32,305 nt of DNA from a virus, in the IMG/VR virus record IMGVR_UViG_3300007634_000017, positions 1 to 32,305 of that record; one strand, 5' to 3'. Shown here one piece after another: positions 16,520 through 22,962 of this stretch; the first letter of the stretch is position 1, and each line of letters opens with the position of its first letter. Below the pieces are notes generated by a model. It saw only the letters and a program-made list of their open reading frames with translations, did not search any database and had not been told where the DNA came from. The translations under genes were made by a program, and so were the position numbers.

Positions 16520-16786
16520 TCAATCTTCATTTACGAGATCCGACCAACTCTTTAGTTTTATTCGTTTCTCTGCTGAATACAAATCTAGGTCGGTATAAGA
16601 CACGAGGTCGTATTCTTGGCAAAGGTCGATCATACACTGAAGGTCACCGAGTTCTTTGGCGAACCGCTCAAGAGTGTCATGGTCTTGACCAAATCGTTTT
16701 AGTTTAGATGCCATCTGAATAACTTCAGCACACTCTTCCTGAAGAATCGTTAAGAGTTCAGTACAACTATCATTGTGTCTCAACAT
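16520..16786 (-). CDS. MazG-like nucleotide pyrophosphohydrolase
   Basis: 88 residues with the all-alpha NTP-pyrophosphatase signature: LQEECAEVIQMASKLKRF supplies EE-x-x-E and, 21 residues on, ELGDLQCMIDL supplies the second metal site (E-x-x-D). Such phage enzymes hydrolyse dNTPs or alarmone-like nucleotides and may tune host nucleotide pools or stringent response. It is shorter than full MazG and close to the single-domain phage forms. Two bases downstream of the preceding gene's stop codon in the same early operon. Confidence 0.8.
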   Translation of the reverse strand: MLRHNDSCTELLTILQEECAEVIQMASKLKRFGQDHDTLERFAKELGDLQCMIDLCQEYDLVSYTDLDLYSAEKRIKLKSWSDLVNED

Positions 16787-16787
16787 C

Positions 16788-17039
16788 TTAGAGTCCCATC
16801 AATGTGTTGTCGCGGAAATACAAACCGGTAGGTGGAGTTAACTTACCAAGCATTGCCCAGTCTTCTGCCTTTAACGCGGGGACATATTGTCCGTATTGGT
16901 CAGCAAACTCTTTACCCATCTCGTTGTATTCGTTAAGGTACTGAAGAGCTTCTGCGGCAGCAACTTTGGCATCCTTATTCTCAAAAGTCTTTTCATCATA
17001 ACGGTTAGTCAGTTTTGGTTTAGCAACAAATTTAAACAT
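16788..17039 (-). CDS. Hypothetical protein, first gene of early operon
   Basis: 83 residues from ATG 17037-17039. A TTG start seven codons upstream falls on the GAGAGAGA ribosome-binding stretch, so it was rejected. Sequence MFKFVAKPKLTNRYDEKTFE with an Ala-rich helix (DAKVAAAEALQYLNEY) and PPTGLYFRDN near the end; family not recognised. Its leader (GAGAGAGAATATATT) is shared with other early genes. It heads the operon running through MazG to gp33. Confidence 0.6.
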   Translation of the reverse strand: MFKFVAKPKLTNRYDEKTFENKDAKVAAAEALQYLNEYNEMGKEFADQYGQYVPALKAEDWAMLGKLTPPTGLYFRDNTLMGL

Positions 17040-17070
17040 AATATATTCTCTCTCAATCAATTAGGTGGCT

Positions 17071-17099
17071 ATTATACTTCTTTCAGAAACAAATGTCAA
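17071..17099 (-). promoter_or_regulatory. Early sigma70 promoter E1
   Basis: Minus strand TTGACA-17-TATAAT, a perfect consensus, starting 32 bases before the first gene of the MazG-gp33 operon. Its spacer (TTTGTTTCTGAAAGAAG) is nearly identical to that of the promoters at 19438 and 23408. Confidence 0.9.
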
Positions 17100-17103
17100 G
17101 GGC

Positions 17104-17268
17104 TTATTTAGCTTTAGATTCTTTTAACTTCCTAAATTGCCATCTTAGAAACCATTTCATTCGCCGGAAGTACTCTTTCGAATCGTAGTCAGGGTATTTT
17201 CCGTCATACCCTTCACACTCTTCACAATGAAGTGTCCACTGTTTAAAACAAAATTCTCTGAAAGTCAT
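17104..17268 (-). CDS. Hypothetical small aromatic/basic protein
   Basis: 54 residues: MTFREFCFKQWTLHCEECEG, then a Trp/Arg/Lys-rich end (MKWFLRWQFRKLKESK). The ATG overlaps the stop of the preceding gene (TAATG), so translation is coupled; a longer in-frame reading is only overlap with that gene. C14-x-x-C17 may bind metal with further Cys/His but the set is incomplete. No family recognised. Its stop is followed at once by promoter E1 for the next operon. Confidence 0.55.
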   Translation of the reverse strand: MTFREFCFKQWTLHCEECEGYDGKYPDYDSKEYFRRMKWFLRWQFRKLKESKAK

Positions 17269-17825
17269 TAGTAGTACCAGCTGTTGTAGTGTTCTGCTTC
17301 CGCAGTAGTAGGACGGGCGCAAGAGTAAGAAGAAGTCTTGAAACCACCGTAGTTGTCCAGACGTTTCTTCATCTCTTCGCCAATGAAAGAGTTGGGAACC
17401 GCACGAACATTCTGACAGTCATAACCTTCTGAACCTTTGACAGTCTGAGACGCAATCTCACGAACGATCACAGTCCGAGCAGTAGGTTTCGCAACAACTT
17501 GGTAGAGATCGACTTGAGTCTGTTCGTAACCCCAAGAGTCAACGAACAGGTCACCGACCTTAACGCCGGCGGCAAGTTCTGCTGCCTTGACTTTCTGCGC
17601 TTCTTTACGTTTTGCGCGATACTCGGTAACAGCGAGACGATTATCAATGAACTCTTGTTGCGCTTCATACATGCGTTCAACACTACGGTAACGAACGTGG
17701 TACTCAGTCTTGTAACCAAGACGGGCACGAGGAGCAAGACGGTCGCACTTGGCGATCATACGTTCTTCATCAATAGTAAGAATAAGGTCGTGTTTCGCGA
17801 ACAACTCAATCATTTCATTTTTCAT
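17268..17825 (-). CDS. Conserved phage protein of unknown function (GDLFVDSWGYEQT)
   Basis: 185 residues. Residues ~85-125 (GVKVGDLFVDSWGYEQTQVD, LYQVV) match a segment found in many phage proteins of unknown function. The N-terminal part is rich in Arg/Lys/Glu with a helix (YRAKRKEAQKVKAAELAAG). The start MKNEMIELF is behind GAGAGATGTATT. First gene of the operon driven by promoter E2. Confidence 0.65.
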   Translation of the reverse strand: MKNEMIELFAKHDLILTIDEERMIAKCDRLAPRARLGYKTEYHVRYRSVERMYEAQQEFIDNRLAVTEYRAKRKEAQKVKAAELAAGVKVGDLFVDSWGYEQTQVDLYQVVAKPTARTVIVREIASQTVKGSEGYDCQNVRAVPNSFIGEEMKKRLDNYGGFKTSSYSCARPTTAEAEHYNSWYY

Positions 17826-17855
17826 AATACATCTCTCTCAATCAATTAGGTAGCT

Positions 17856-17883
17856 ATTATAACATAACTGGGAACAATGTCAA
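17856..17883 (-). promoter_or_regulatory. Early sigma70 promoter E2
   Basis: TTGACA-16-TATAAT on the minus strand, immediately downstream of the stop of the next operon. Its leader TAGCTACCTAATTGATTGAG is shared with promoter E6. Perfect hexamers, spacer one base shorter than ideal. Confidence 0.85.
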
Positions 17884-17902
17884 GGGCCCTAGCCAAAATA
17901 AT

Positions 17903-18208
17903 TTAAATATTTTTCTCACGCAGGTGTCTTATTTTTGCTTCGACGATATCAAGAACACATAACTCAGTTCCCCCGATGTGCCACTTATAGAGTTCTCCGC
18001 CTCTACTTTTAACCCCACCGTCATAATCTTTCCAGTCATACACAGTGATCGGAGTTTCTTCTCCGTAGAAGTTATATCCAACGAACTCCCATTCGGTACA
18101 AATCTTATCTTCTACATCAAGCGCATCACGAAGATAGGTAGGTTCTCCAAGAACCTCGACTAACTCGTAGTAAGTGGCGTCAATGTAACCTTTTAAACTA
18201 GTCATCAT
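17903..18208 (-). CDS. Conserved phage protein with structured 5' leader
   Basis: 101 residues (100 if ATG 18205 is used; GAGG lies seven to ten bases before the two ATGs). The motif set GYIDATYYELVEVLGEPTYL, then TEWEFVG, TVYDWKDYD and KWHIGG matches a small protein family recurrent in bacteriophages with no known function. It is the only gene behind promoter E3 and has a ~130-base leader filled by a multi-branched RNA structure, whereas other early leaders are about 30 bases, so its expression is probably specially regulated. Confidence 0.65.
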   Translation of the reverse strand: MMTSLKGYIDATYYELVEVLGEPTYLRDALDVEDKICTEWEFVGYNFYGEETPITVYDWKDYDGGVKSRGGELYKWHIGGTELCVLDIVEAKIRHLREKNI

Positions 18209-18232
18209 AAAACCTCAAAAATAATAAATGGT

Positions 18233-18338
18233 GGGAGGAGCAGTGAACCGAAGTTCCTATTCCTGATTCCAGATGTCTCGGAGACAAGCAGTGAACCCCG
18301 AAGGTTCTTAATCAGGAGACCAGACCTCCCCATCAACA
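18233..18338 (-). ncRNA. Candidate structured leader RNA or small RNA
   Basis: On the minus strand, stem P1 GGGAGG/CCTCCC (18330-18325 with 18238-18233) encloses stem P2 TCCTGATT/AATCAGGA (18317-18310 with 18268-18261, eight perfect pairs). Inside P2 are hairpins GAACC-TTCGG-GGTTC (18307-18293) and TGTCTC-C-GAGACA (18286-18274). Between P2 and the P1 closing strand is GAAC-TTCG-GTTC (18256-18245) with a UUCG tetraloop. An 11-base repeat (AGCAGTGAACC, plus strand) occurs at 18239-18249 and 18287-18297. P1 begins just after the expected start site of promoter E3 and ends 24 bases before the start codon. No known riboswitch family was recognised. Confidence 0.6.
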
Positions 18339-18344
18339 GTAGCT

Positions 18345-18372
18345 ATTATACACGATTCAGCTACAAAAACAA
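18345..18372 (-). promoter_or_regulatory. Early sigma70-type promoter E3
   Basis: TATAAT is perfect; -35 TTGTTT with 16-base spacer is weaker than in other early promoters. The expected start near 18338 places the structured RNA at the very 5' end of the transcript. Confidence 0.65.
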
Positions 18373-18411
18373 GGGCTTTCTTAGAACAATTTGTTATATC
18401 AACCTAACTTC

Positions 18412-18801
18412 TTATTTCTTTTTAGTGGCAGGAGACTTCTTCTTAACGGGGGCCTTTGCGTTAAAGGTCTTTCGTTTGACAGTAGGTTTCTTAACAGTAG
18501 GTTTCTTCTCAGGTGTCTCTACGGGAGCCTTAACAGTTTTCCGCACCTTCCTTTTGGGTTTTGTCACAGTTTTCTTTGGTTGAGGAAACTTTTTAGACAG
18601 AAACTCATTGACTGATAACCCGCACGTTCTCAACTCCTTTATAAAACGTCTGTGGGAGTCCATGTCCCACCCGTGAGCGGGTTCCAAGAACTCACCGTAA
18701 TGATCCATCACAATATCAGATAATCGCTCACACTCCAAGGTATCCTTGTCGTAGAGGTACCTAACCTTACGGTCGTAATTCAACTTAACAATCTTTTCCA
18801 T
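18412..18801 (-). CDS. Lysine-rich protein with histone-H1-like tail
   Basis: 129 residues. The first ~72 form a mixed domain (MEKIVKLNYDRKVRYLYDKD, LSDIVMDHYGEFLEPAHGWD) of no recognised family. From residue ~73 the chain is a Lys/Pro/Thr/Ala tail with PKK and VKK repeats (TVKKPTVKRKTFNAKAPVKK), like the C-terminus of histone H1. It probably binds DNA or RNA non-specifically; as an early gene it could compact host DNA or protect phage DNA. Low-complexity codon use is confined to the tail. Last gene of the operon from promoter E4; its start overlaps the preceding stop. Confidence 0.65.
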   Translation of the reverse strand: MEKIVKLNYDRKVRYLYDKDTLECERLSDIVMDHYGEFLEPAHGWDMDSHRRFIKELRTCGLSVNEFLSKKFPQPKKTVTKPKRKVRKTVKAPVETPEKKPTVKKPTVKRKTFNAKAPVKKKSPATKKK

Positions 18802-19085
18802 TATGCCACCAACTGAACCCGACCATCAAACTCGGTTATACTCATCTCAAAGGGAACGATCATTTCAATACCAACTCGGTTAATATCGAACCGGTCAGAA
18901 CCGCTGCGAGAGTCAGTCACATATACCTTGTAACCATGACACATAGGAACACCATTGTCGTAGAACATCTCACCCTTCTCAATAACACGACCTACCAGAT
19001 AACTGTCGGGACGGCCGTCCATTGGTCGGAAGTCAAGCGCTTTAATCATATCACCAACATTCGCTACATTCTCAAATCTCAACAT
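18801..19085 (-). CDS. Hypothetical protein of early operon
   Basis: 94 residues, compact beta-rich pattern (VGDMIKALDFRPMDGRPDSY, LVGRVIEKGEMFYDNGVP, YKVYVTDSRSG, EMIVPFEMSI). Looks like a small barrel, resembling in style the VGDTIQW family encoded at 23441-23644 and 24049-24429, but residues are too different to claim homology. ATG overlaps the preceding stop codon (19085). Confidence 0.55.
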   Translation of the reverse strand: MLRFENVANVGDMIKALDFRPMDGRPDSYLVGRVIEKGEMFYDNGVPMCHGYKVYVTDSRSGSDRFDINRVGIEMIVPFEMSITEFDGRVQLVA

Positions 19086-19225
19086 TATATTAAATCTCCT
19101 ATCTCAGCTAATCGGTTGGTGATGCGTCGGTACTCACTTTTGTAGTACGTTTCGTTATAACACTCCGCAGCATCAATCAACATTACAAGGTCGTTCATCA
19201 AATCACCAATTTCACTATCAATCAT
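19085..19225 (-). CDS. Hypothetical short helical protein
   Basis: 46 residues, MIDSEIGDLMNDLVMLIDAA then ECYNETYYKSEYRRITNRLA. GGGGAGG lies six bases before ATG 19225, the strongest Shine-Dalgarno in the operon; an upstream in-frame alternative start lies within the previous gene. Predicted as a helical hairpin with acidic first half. Family not recognised. Overlaps the previous stop by four bases (ATG-A type). Confidence 0.5.
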   Translation of the reverse strand: MIDSEIGDLMNDLVMLIDAAECYNETYYKSEYRRITNRLAEIGDLI

Positions 19226-19404
19226 TTGTAACCTCCCCACCTTACCCACGCATACTGAGGTTTCTGACAAAATTGTCCTATCTCATCAAAACCCAACACA
19301 GTGTATCCGTCTAAAGGATCGGTACCTGCTTCATACTCAACGAGATCCCAACCCGCTTTAAACAACTTGACTTCTTTGATATCTTCAATAAGGCGAACTT
19401 GCAT
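19222..19404 (-). CDS. Hypothetical protein, first gene of early operon E4
   Basis: 60 residues, MQVRLIEDIKEVKLFKAGWD then beta-rich to the end (AWVRWGGYK). The ATG follows GAGAGAGAATATATT, the shared early leader. Family not recognised. Its transcript continues through three overlapping genes to the Lys-rich protein. Confidence 0.55.
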   Translation of the reverse strand: MQVRLIEDIKEVKLFKAGWDLVEYEAGTDPLDGYTVLGFDEIGQFCQKPQYAWVRWGGYK

Positions 19405-19437
19405 AATATATTCTCTCTCAACTCAATTTGTACAGCT

Positions 19438-19466
19438 ATTATACTTCTTTTAGAAACAAATGTCAA
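19438..19466 (-). promoter_or_regulatory. Early sigma70 promoter E4
   Basis: TTGACA-17-TATAAT, perfect consensus. The region GGCCCTTGACATTTGTTTCT is nearly identical to that of E1 and E7, and the leader shares CTGTACAAATTGAG with E7. Confidence 0.9.
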
Positions 19467-19485
19467 GGGCCTGAAGCTAAATAAA

Positions 19486-20436
19486 TCAACAATTCCAGAT
19501 ATAAATCTTATCCTGTTTCTTCTTACCTTTCTTCAACGAGTCAACTTTCTGACCCATCTGTTGTTTGAGGTCTTCCTCATCATGACATACCGGTAACCCA
19601 AATGATACCGCATCCTCATACATTTTAGGTGATATGTTAAAACAGACGTGACCACCCGTCTTTATGTTATCGACGCATTTCTGCCAGAGAGGTATAAAGA
19701 ATTCGGTGTAGAACTTCTCATCAGATTCCCAAGGTGTCATATGTTCATATATTTCTAAGTTAACATAAGGAGGGGAAGTAAGTACAAAGTCATAGTCCAG
19801 TTTACTGAAATCTACATCAAGAGCACTCTCCCAAATCATATCAAGTTTAGATTTGTCTTCGTCAGGGAACAGAGTGTTTTCAAGTCCGGACTCTTCGTTT
19901 AAGAATGTCATCATGTCATCATAGGCATCAACCATTTCCACGTTAGTATCGATACCCGTGTAATCAATCCCTAAACTCCACGCACCTAACATTCGACCAC
20001 CCCATCCCGCTGTAGGGTCTAGTACACTCTTTGCGTTATACTTTCGATAAAGATACTTGGCGGTTGTTGCCTTAAACATGACAATCGAACCCAAGTTGAT
20101 TCTAAAACATTCGAAGACATTACCGGCAGGTGTCCTACCTCCACGGTTTCGTTTCTTGGTAGAGTCAATCAGTTTGTCCCATTGCTCTTTGTCGCTGTGG
20201 ATATCATAGATAGTTTTACCATCTTGACGTTTACACTTTAATAGGTTTTTTAATTGGAAGTGATATAGGAATGGATTGCCCGAGAAGTTATTAGAATTCG
20301 CTACGGCGTCGAATTTGTTGAGATTAAACAAATCCTTTCTGAGTCCTGCCACATCGATATTCTTATGATTCTCGATATCTTCGACTGTGACAGAATCCAA
20401 ATGTAGATTGACTGGTTTTAATTCAACTTTAGACAT
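19486..20436 (-). CDS. SAM-dependent DNA methyltransferase
   Basis: 316 residues from ATG 20436, whose ATG lies inside the end of the nuclease gene (eight-base overlap); a longer in-frame reading only duplicates the neighbour. SAM-binding motif DPTAGWGGRMLG (residues 140-151) is followed by catalytic TSPPYVN (220-226), so it is an amino-methyltransferase of the N6-adenine/N4-cytosine class, with SAM motif before catalytic motif. The ~135 N-terminal residues may recognise DNA. Its partner gene encodes a PD-(D/E)XK protein, suggesting protection of phage DNA against that nuclease, or a modification with an independent role. Confidence 0.85.
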   Translation of the reverse strand: MSKVELKPVNLHLDSVTVEDIENHKNIDVAGLRKDLFNLNKFDAVANSNNFSGNPFLYHFQLKNLLKCKRQDGKTIYDIHSDKEQWDKLIDSTKKRNRGGRTPAGNVFECFRINLGSIVMFKATTAKYLYRKYNAKSVLDPTAGWGGRMLGAWSLGIDYTGIDTNVEMVDAYDDMMTFLNEESGLENTLFPDEDKSKLDMIWESALDVDFSKLDYDFVLTSPPYVNLEIYEHMTPWESDEKFYTEFFIPLWQKCVDNIKTGGHVCFNISPKMYEDAVSFGLPVCHDEEDLKQQMGQKVDSLKKGKKKQDKIYIWNC

Positions 20437-21103
20437 TAAATAATCTTGATACCTTTTCTTCGGATAATGTGCGGTTTGCGTGTTTGAAGTAATCTGAGAA
20501 CTTAGCACCACCAGACTGAGTCCACATGTTCCGTAGATAAAAGGCAAGACCTCTACCTTGGTAGTCGGCAGCCTTGAGTCTGGCATTAAATTCGGCAACT
20601 CGTTTCATACTTTCTTGTTCGAATTCCTCAATGATTCTTCGCTGCTCTTCGTTTACAATATCTTCGCCCATGTACATCGTAGTCTCATTAGACTTTTCTG
20701 AACAGAACAAGTAGACATAACCATCTTTAGGCAGCCCACCATTGTACATAGGAGCATTGTTTTTACTACTCTTACATTCTAATAGAACTACGGTATTGTC
20801 TACTTTAAATACGAAGTCCGGAGAGTTGTGTGTACCGGTGGGTTGGGTGAAGTATACATTGTCAGGAACACTATCATGGTGCTCACCTCGCAACAGAGCA
20901 TCTCGGAAGTCAACGACACTAGTAAATCCTAGACTAGACGCTAGTTCTTTGAAGTCACTCTGAACTAATGAATTGCTCACTAGCACATCTTCTACGGCAT
21001 CTTCGTGACTCGCTACATTGTGTACAGTACCGCTCACCGCCTGATAGTTTCTGAAGTAAGGTAATGCGATTAATTGATCGTGTATTGCTTTTGATAGATT
21101 CAT
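20429..21103 (-). CDS. Putative PD-(D/E)XK restriction-type endonuclease
   Basis: 224 residues from ATG 21103; the TTG five codons upstream falls in the RBS stretch. Residues 94-111 read S-PD-F..., then VVLLECKSS: P95-D96, E109, K111 form a canonical PD-X12-E-x-K site of type II restriction-like nucleases. It continues YVYLFCSEKSNETTMYMG, a beta strand pattern also seen in restriction enzymes. The overlap with the methyltransferase gene makes a restriction-modification-like operon from promoter E5. Alternatives: a nicking or host DNA-degrading enzyme. Target site cannot be predicted. Confidence 0.65.
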   Translation of the reverse strand: MNLSKAIHDQLIALPYFRNYQAVSGTVHNVASHEDAVEDVLVSNSLVQSDFKELASSLGFTSVVDFRDALLRGEHHDSVPDNVYFTQPTGTHNSPDFVFKVDNTVVLLECKSSKNNAPMYNGGLPKDGYVYLFCSEKSNETTMYMGEDIVNEEQRRIIEEFEQESMKRVAEFNARLKAADYQGRGLAFYLRNMWTQSGGAKFSDYFKHANRTLSEEKVSRLFNV

Positions 21104-21132
21104 AGTATACTCTCTCACTCAATTAAGTAGCC

Positions 21133-21162
21133 ATTATAACACATGTTTCGATTACTTGTCAA
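21133..21162 (-). promoter_or_regulatory. Early sigma70 promoter E5 (nuclease/methyltransferase operon)
   Basis: TTGACA-18-TATAAT on the minus strand, leader with the shared CTTAATTGAGTGAGAG stretch, ~30 bases before the nuclease ATG. Confidence 0.85.
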
Positions 21163-21170
21163 TACATTTA

Positions 21171-21620
21171 TCACTTACACGCTAAATAAATTTCTCTCTC
21201 AGTACCATACGCCTCGTGCTCCCAAGGATGGTCTCTATAGGCAACTCCAACATACTCAACACCATCAAAGGTCTGCTTCGTAGTCAGACAAGTCTCGCCA
21301 TCATCGTTTGTTCTCAAAACGAATCCATTATTGATCAGTCGACCAGATGCCATCTGTTTTGCGTGAACCATTTCGTGGGCAATATTTACCATCAGATCTT
21401 CCATAGGGATTCTACCTTCAGAATCACTGCGAGCAAGTTCAATAAAAACCTCTTCATCATCACCGTTACAGTAACCACCGGCATCACCATCACAACGGGG
21501 TTTGAAGTCTAAGTCAAACAAACATTCTTCAAACTCATCCAGACCTAAGTGACTGTACACTCGACCTACGTAGTCTACCAGCTTCTGACTGGTAGTACCC
21601 TGAACAATCATGTTATACAT
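21171..21620 (-). CDS. HEMVH zinc metallopeptidase-like protein 1
   Basis: 149 residues. NIAHEMVHAKQMASGRL gives the HExxH zinc motif (residues 82-86), and PWEHEAYGTEREI (132-144) supplies a glutamate suited as third ligand, the arrangement of SprT-like zincins. C43, C51 and C112 are scattered, so no zinc ribbon is obvious. A clear relative is encoded at 25285-25695. A phage zincin could process a virion or host protein, or be a DNA-protein crosslink protease; substrates are unknown. The ATG overlaps the stop of the previous gene (TAATG). Confidence 0.75.
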   Translation of the reverse strand: MYNMIVQGTTSQKLVDYVGRVYSHLGLDEFEECLFDLDFKPRCDGDAGGYCNGDDEEVFIELARSDSEGRIPMEDLMVNIAHEMVHAKQMASGRLINNGFVLRTNDDGETCLTTKQTFDGVEYVGVAYRDHPWEHEAYGTEREIYLACK

Positions 21621-21877
21621 TATAATGTAATCTCAATTCGTTCTGTAGGAGGATTCAACTCTCTGAACCCTTTAGACTCAAGAATCTCACGAACACGTTC
21701 ACGGTCAAGAGTGTCACCGCCACCCCAATGATCAGCAATGTCCATACACTTGACAGCGTACTCAAGGATAGCTTCTTGGATATCAGGGATACCACACCCA
21801 AGGTCGTATATGCCATCTTTGCCATAGAACAAGTGGACATAGTCACGGAAGTCATTTAACGCAGCAGGAAAATTCAT
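21620..21877 (-). CDS. Hypothetical protein, first gene of operon E6
   Basis: 85 residues from ATG 21877 (GAGAGAG upstream); a second ATG two codons earlier is possible. The protein, MNFPAALNDFRDYVHLFYGK, has an acidic/aromatic N-terminus and a segment with D-x-x-D/R (CMDIADHWGGGDTLDRERVR). It looks like a small folded domain, family not recognised. It is co-transcribed with zincin 1. Confidence 0.55.
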   Translation of the reverse strand: MNFPAALNDFRDYVHLFYGKDGIYDLGCGIPDIQEAILEYAVKCMDIADHWGGGDTLDRERVREILESKGFRELNPPTERIEITL

Positions 21878-21908
21878 AATCATCTCTCTCTCAATCAATT
21901 AGGTAGCT

Positions 21909-21936
21909 ATTATAACATAACTGGACACAGAGTCAA
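21909..21936 (-). promoter_or_regulatory. Early sigma70 promoter E6
   Basis: TTGACT-16-TATAAT on the minus strand. The segment AGTTATGTTATAATAGCTAC is shared with promoter E2, and the leader has the same TAATTGATTGAGAGAG. Confidence 0.8.
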
Positions 21937-21940
21937 TAGC

Positions 21941-22195
21941 CTACTTAGAACTATTAAGCATATCGATATGCGCTTTTATTTCTTTTCGGTTTAACTTGCG
22001 AAACTTGCGTCGTGATACACCCCAAGATTTCAGGGGAGCGGTGAATACCTGAAGGATTCCGGTATTGCGAGGAACGTAACCTATGAGGTCAGTGCCTTTG
22101 GTTACATAAGTGTGGTTAGGTACATAATCATAAGTACCCCAGTCAGTAATTTCTTCGCGCCACATAAAGTGACAGGCATCTTCATACGTCATCAA
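21941..22195 (-). CDS. Hypothetical protein, last gene of operon E7
   Basis: 84 residues (83 from ATG 22192). GGAG lies ten bases upstream. MTYEDACHFMWREEITDWGT..., a Trp/Tyr-rich first half, and a basic C-terminal part (RRKFRKLNRKEIKAHID). Family not recognised. It overlaps by 14 bases the small gene upstream, so their translation is linked. Confidence 0.55.
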   Translation of the reverse strand: MMTYEDACHFMWREEITDWGTYDYVPNHTYVTKGTDLIGYVPRNTGILQVFTAPLKSWGVSRRKFRKLNRKEIKAHIDMLNSSK

Positions 22196-22316
22196 CTAAT
22201 CTCCAACATTCATAATATCTTCTAATACTAGATAGGACACCATAATAGTCATCCTGATTATCTGTGCTAAACGCTAACCACATCACCAATATGACACGGG
22301 CGAAAAACATTCTCAT
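22182..22316 (-). CDS. Small hydrophobic secreted/membrane protein (44 residues)
   Basis: 44 residues, MRMFFARVILVMWLAFSTDN then QDDYYGVLSSIRRYYECWRL. ATG overlaps the preceding stop codon by four bases (ATGA), and it overlaps the following gene. N-terminus is a charged residue plus a hydrophobic segment (FFARVILVMWLAF), like a signal peptide or a single membrane span. Evidence is translational coupling, not homology; function unknown. Confidence 0.5.
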   Translation of the reverse strand: MRMFFARVILVMWLAFSTDNQDDYYGVLSSIRRYYECWRLVDDV

Positions 22317-22852
22317 GACATCCACTCAGGGGTCACCGCATTTTTCCAAGTAGCAAAGGCACTCTTCTCTTCACGATAGTAGTTACGATACCCGTCAACT
22401 ACGTCATCGCGTTTACAATGGTCAGGCATACACTGCGGCATCACTGATTCATGTGCGGTCTGTTTGATATTCTTAGGTGCGAGCCACAACATGGAACCTA
22501 AATCTGTATAGGTCTTATGAACACGTCCATAACGACGTTCGTATTCTTTGGCAGTTGCCTGAAAGTGTTTGTACAACCAACGATAGTTCTTGTCATTCTC
22601 ACGACACCAGATGTTTGATGGGTGATTCACGTGAGATGCTTTATATAAAAGTCTCTCTATCGCGTCACCCGCAAGTCGCCAACGTTTGATGTTACGACCA
22701 TTCTTAGTCTTATCGGTGTACTGTTCGCCATCAAGTATACGGTGCGCAGTAGAGAGTAACTGACCATACTCAGTGACCATCTTGACTACGTGCTTGTCGC
22801 ACATCAACTGCGCGGCCTGTACTGGATCGTTATCTAACTTAAAAATGTTCAA
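22313..22852 (-). CDS. Conserved phage protein (CDKHVVKM family), TTG start
   Basis: 179 residues. NIFKLDNDPVQAAQLMCDKH, then VVKMVTEYGQLLSTAHRILD, belong to a family found in many phages and annotated without function; conserved Cys-Asp-Lys-His suggests a metal or catalytic site. The start is TTG 22850-22852, overlapping the TGA of the preceding small gene, with GGGAG ~10 bases upstream; there is no earlier ATG and conserved sequence begins at residue 2. The C-terminus contains basic, aromatic pieces (YRNYYREEKSAFATWKNAV). Nucleic-acid modification is conceivable but unproved. Confidence 0.7.
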   Translation of the reverse strand: MNIFKLDNDPVQAAQLMCDKHVVKMVTEYGQLLSTAHRILDGEQYTDKTKNGRNIKRWRLAGDAIERLLYKASHVNHPSNIWCRENDKNYRWLYKHFQATAKEYERRYGRVHKTYTDLGSMLWLAPKNIKQTAHESVMPQCMPDHCKRDDVVDGYRNYYREEKSAFATWKNAVTPEWMS

Positions 22853-22962
22853 TCGTCATCTCCCATATTTTTAATTTCTAACCAGATGGCCATGAGTATA
22901 GAGATACCTACTAAGCCAAGAACCTCACTAAGCGTGAACGATAAAAGAGTATCAATAAGCAT
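22849..22962 (-). CDS. Small membrane protein (37 residues)
   Basis: 37 residues: MLIDTLLSFTLSEVLGLVGI then SILMAIWLEIKNMGDDD. RBS GGAG seven bases before ATG 22962, start overlapping the previous gene's end. One transmembrane segment (about residues 12-27) with acidic C-terminus, so N-in/C-out or the reverse cannot be decided. The overlap with the TTG of the next gene supports translation. Function unknown. Confidence 0.55.
   Translation of the reverse strand: MLIDTLLSFTLSEVLGLVGISILMAIWLEIKNMGDDD

Noticed and set aside
17039-17060. TTG-started N-terminal extension (MIERE...) of the first gene after E1, repeated at other early genes
   Set aside because: The extension translates the shared GAGAGAGA leader; the following ATG is the sensible start. 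The same applies to 21103-21118 and 21877-21898.
18229-18332. tRNA or tRNA-like gene ending in CCTCCCACCA
   Set aside because: The pairing GGGAGG/CCTCCC plus CCA imitates an acceptor stem, but there is no D-loop, anticodon or T-arm; the inner stems fit a leader RNA better.
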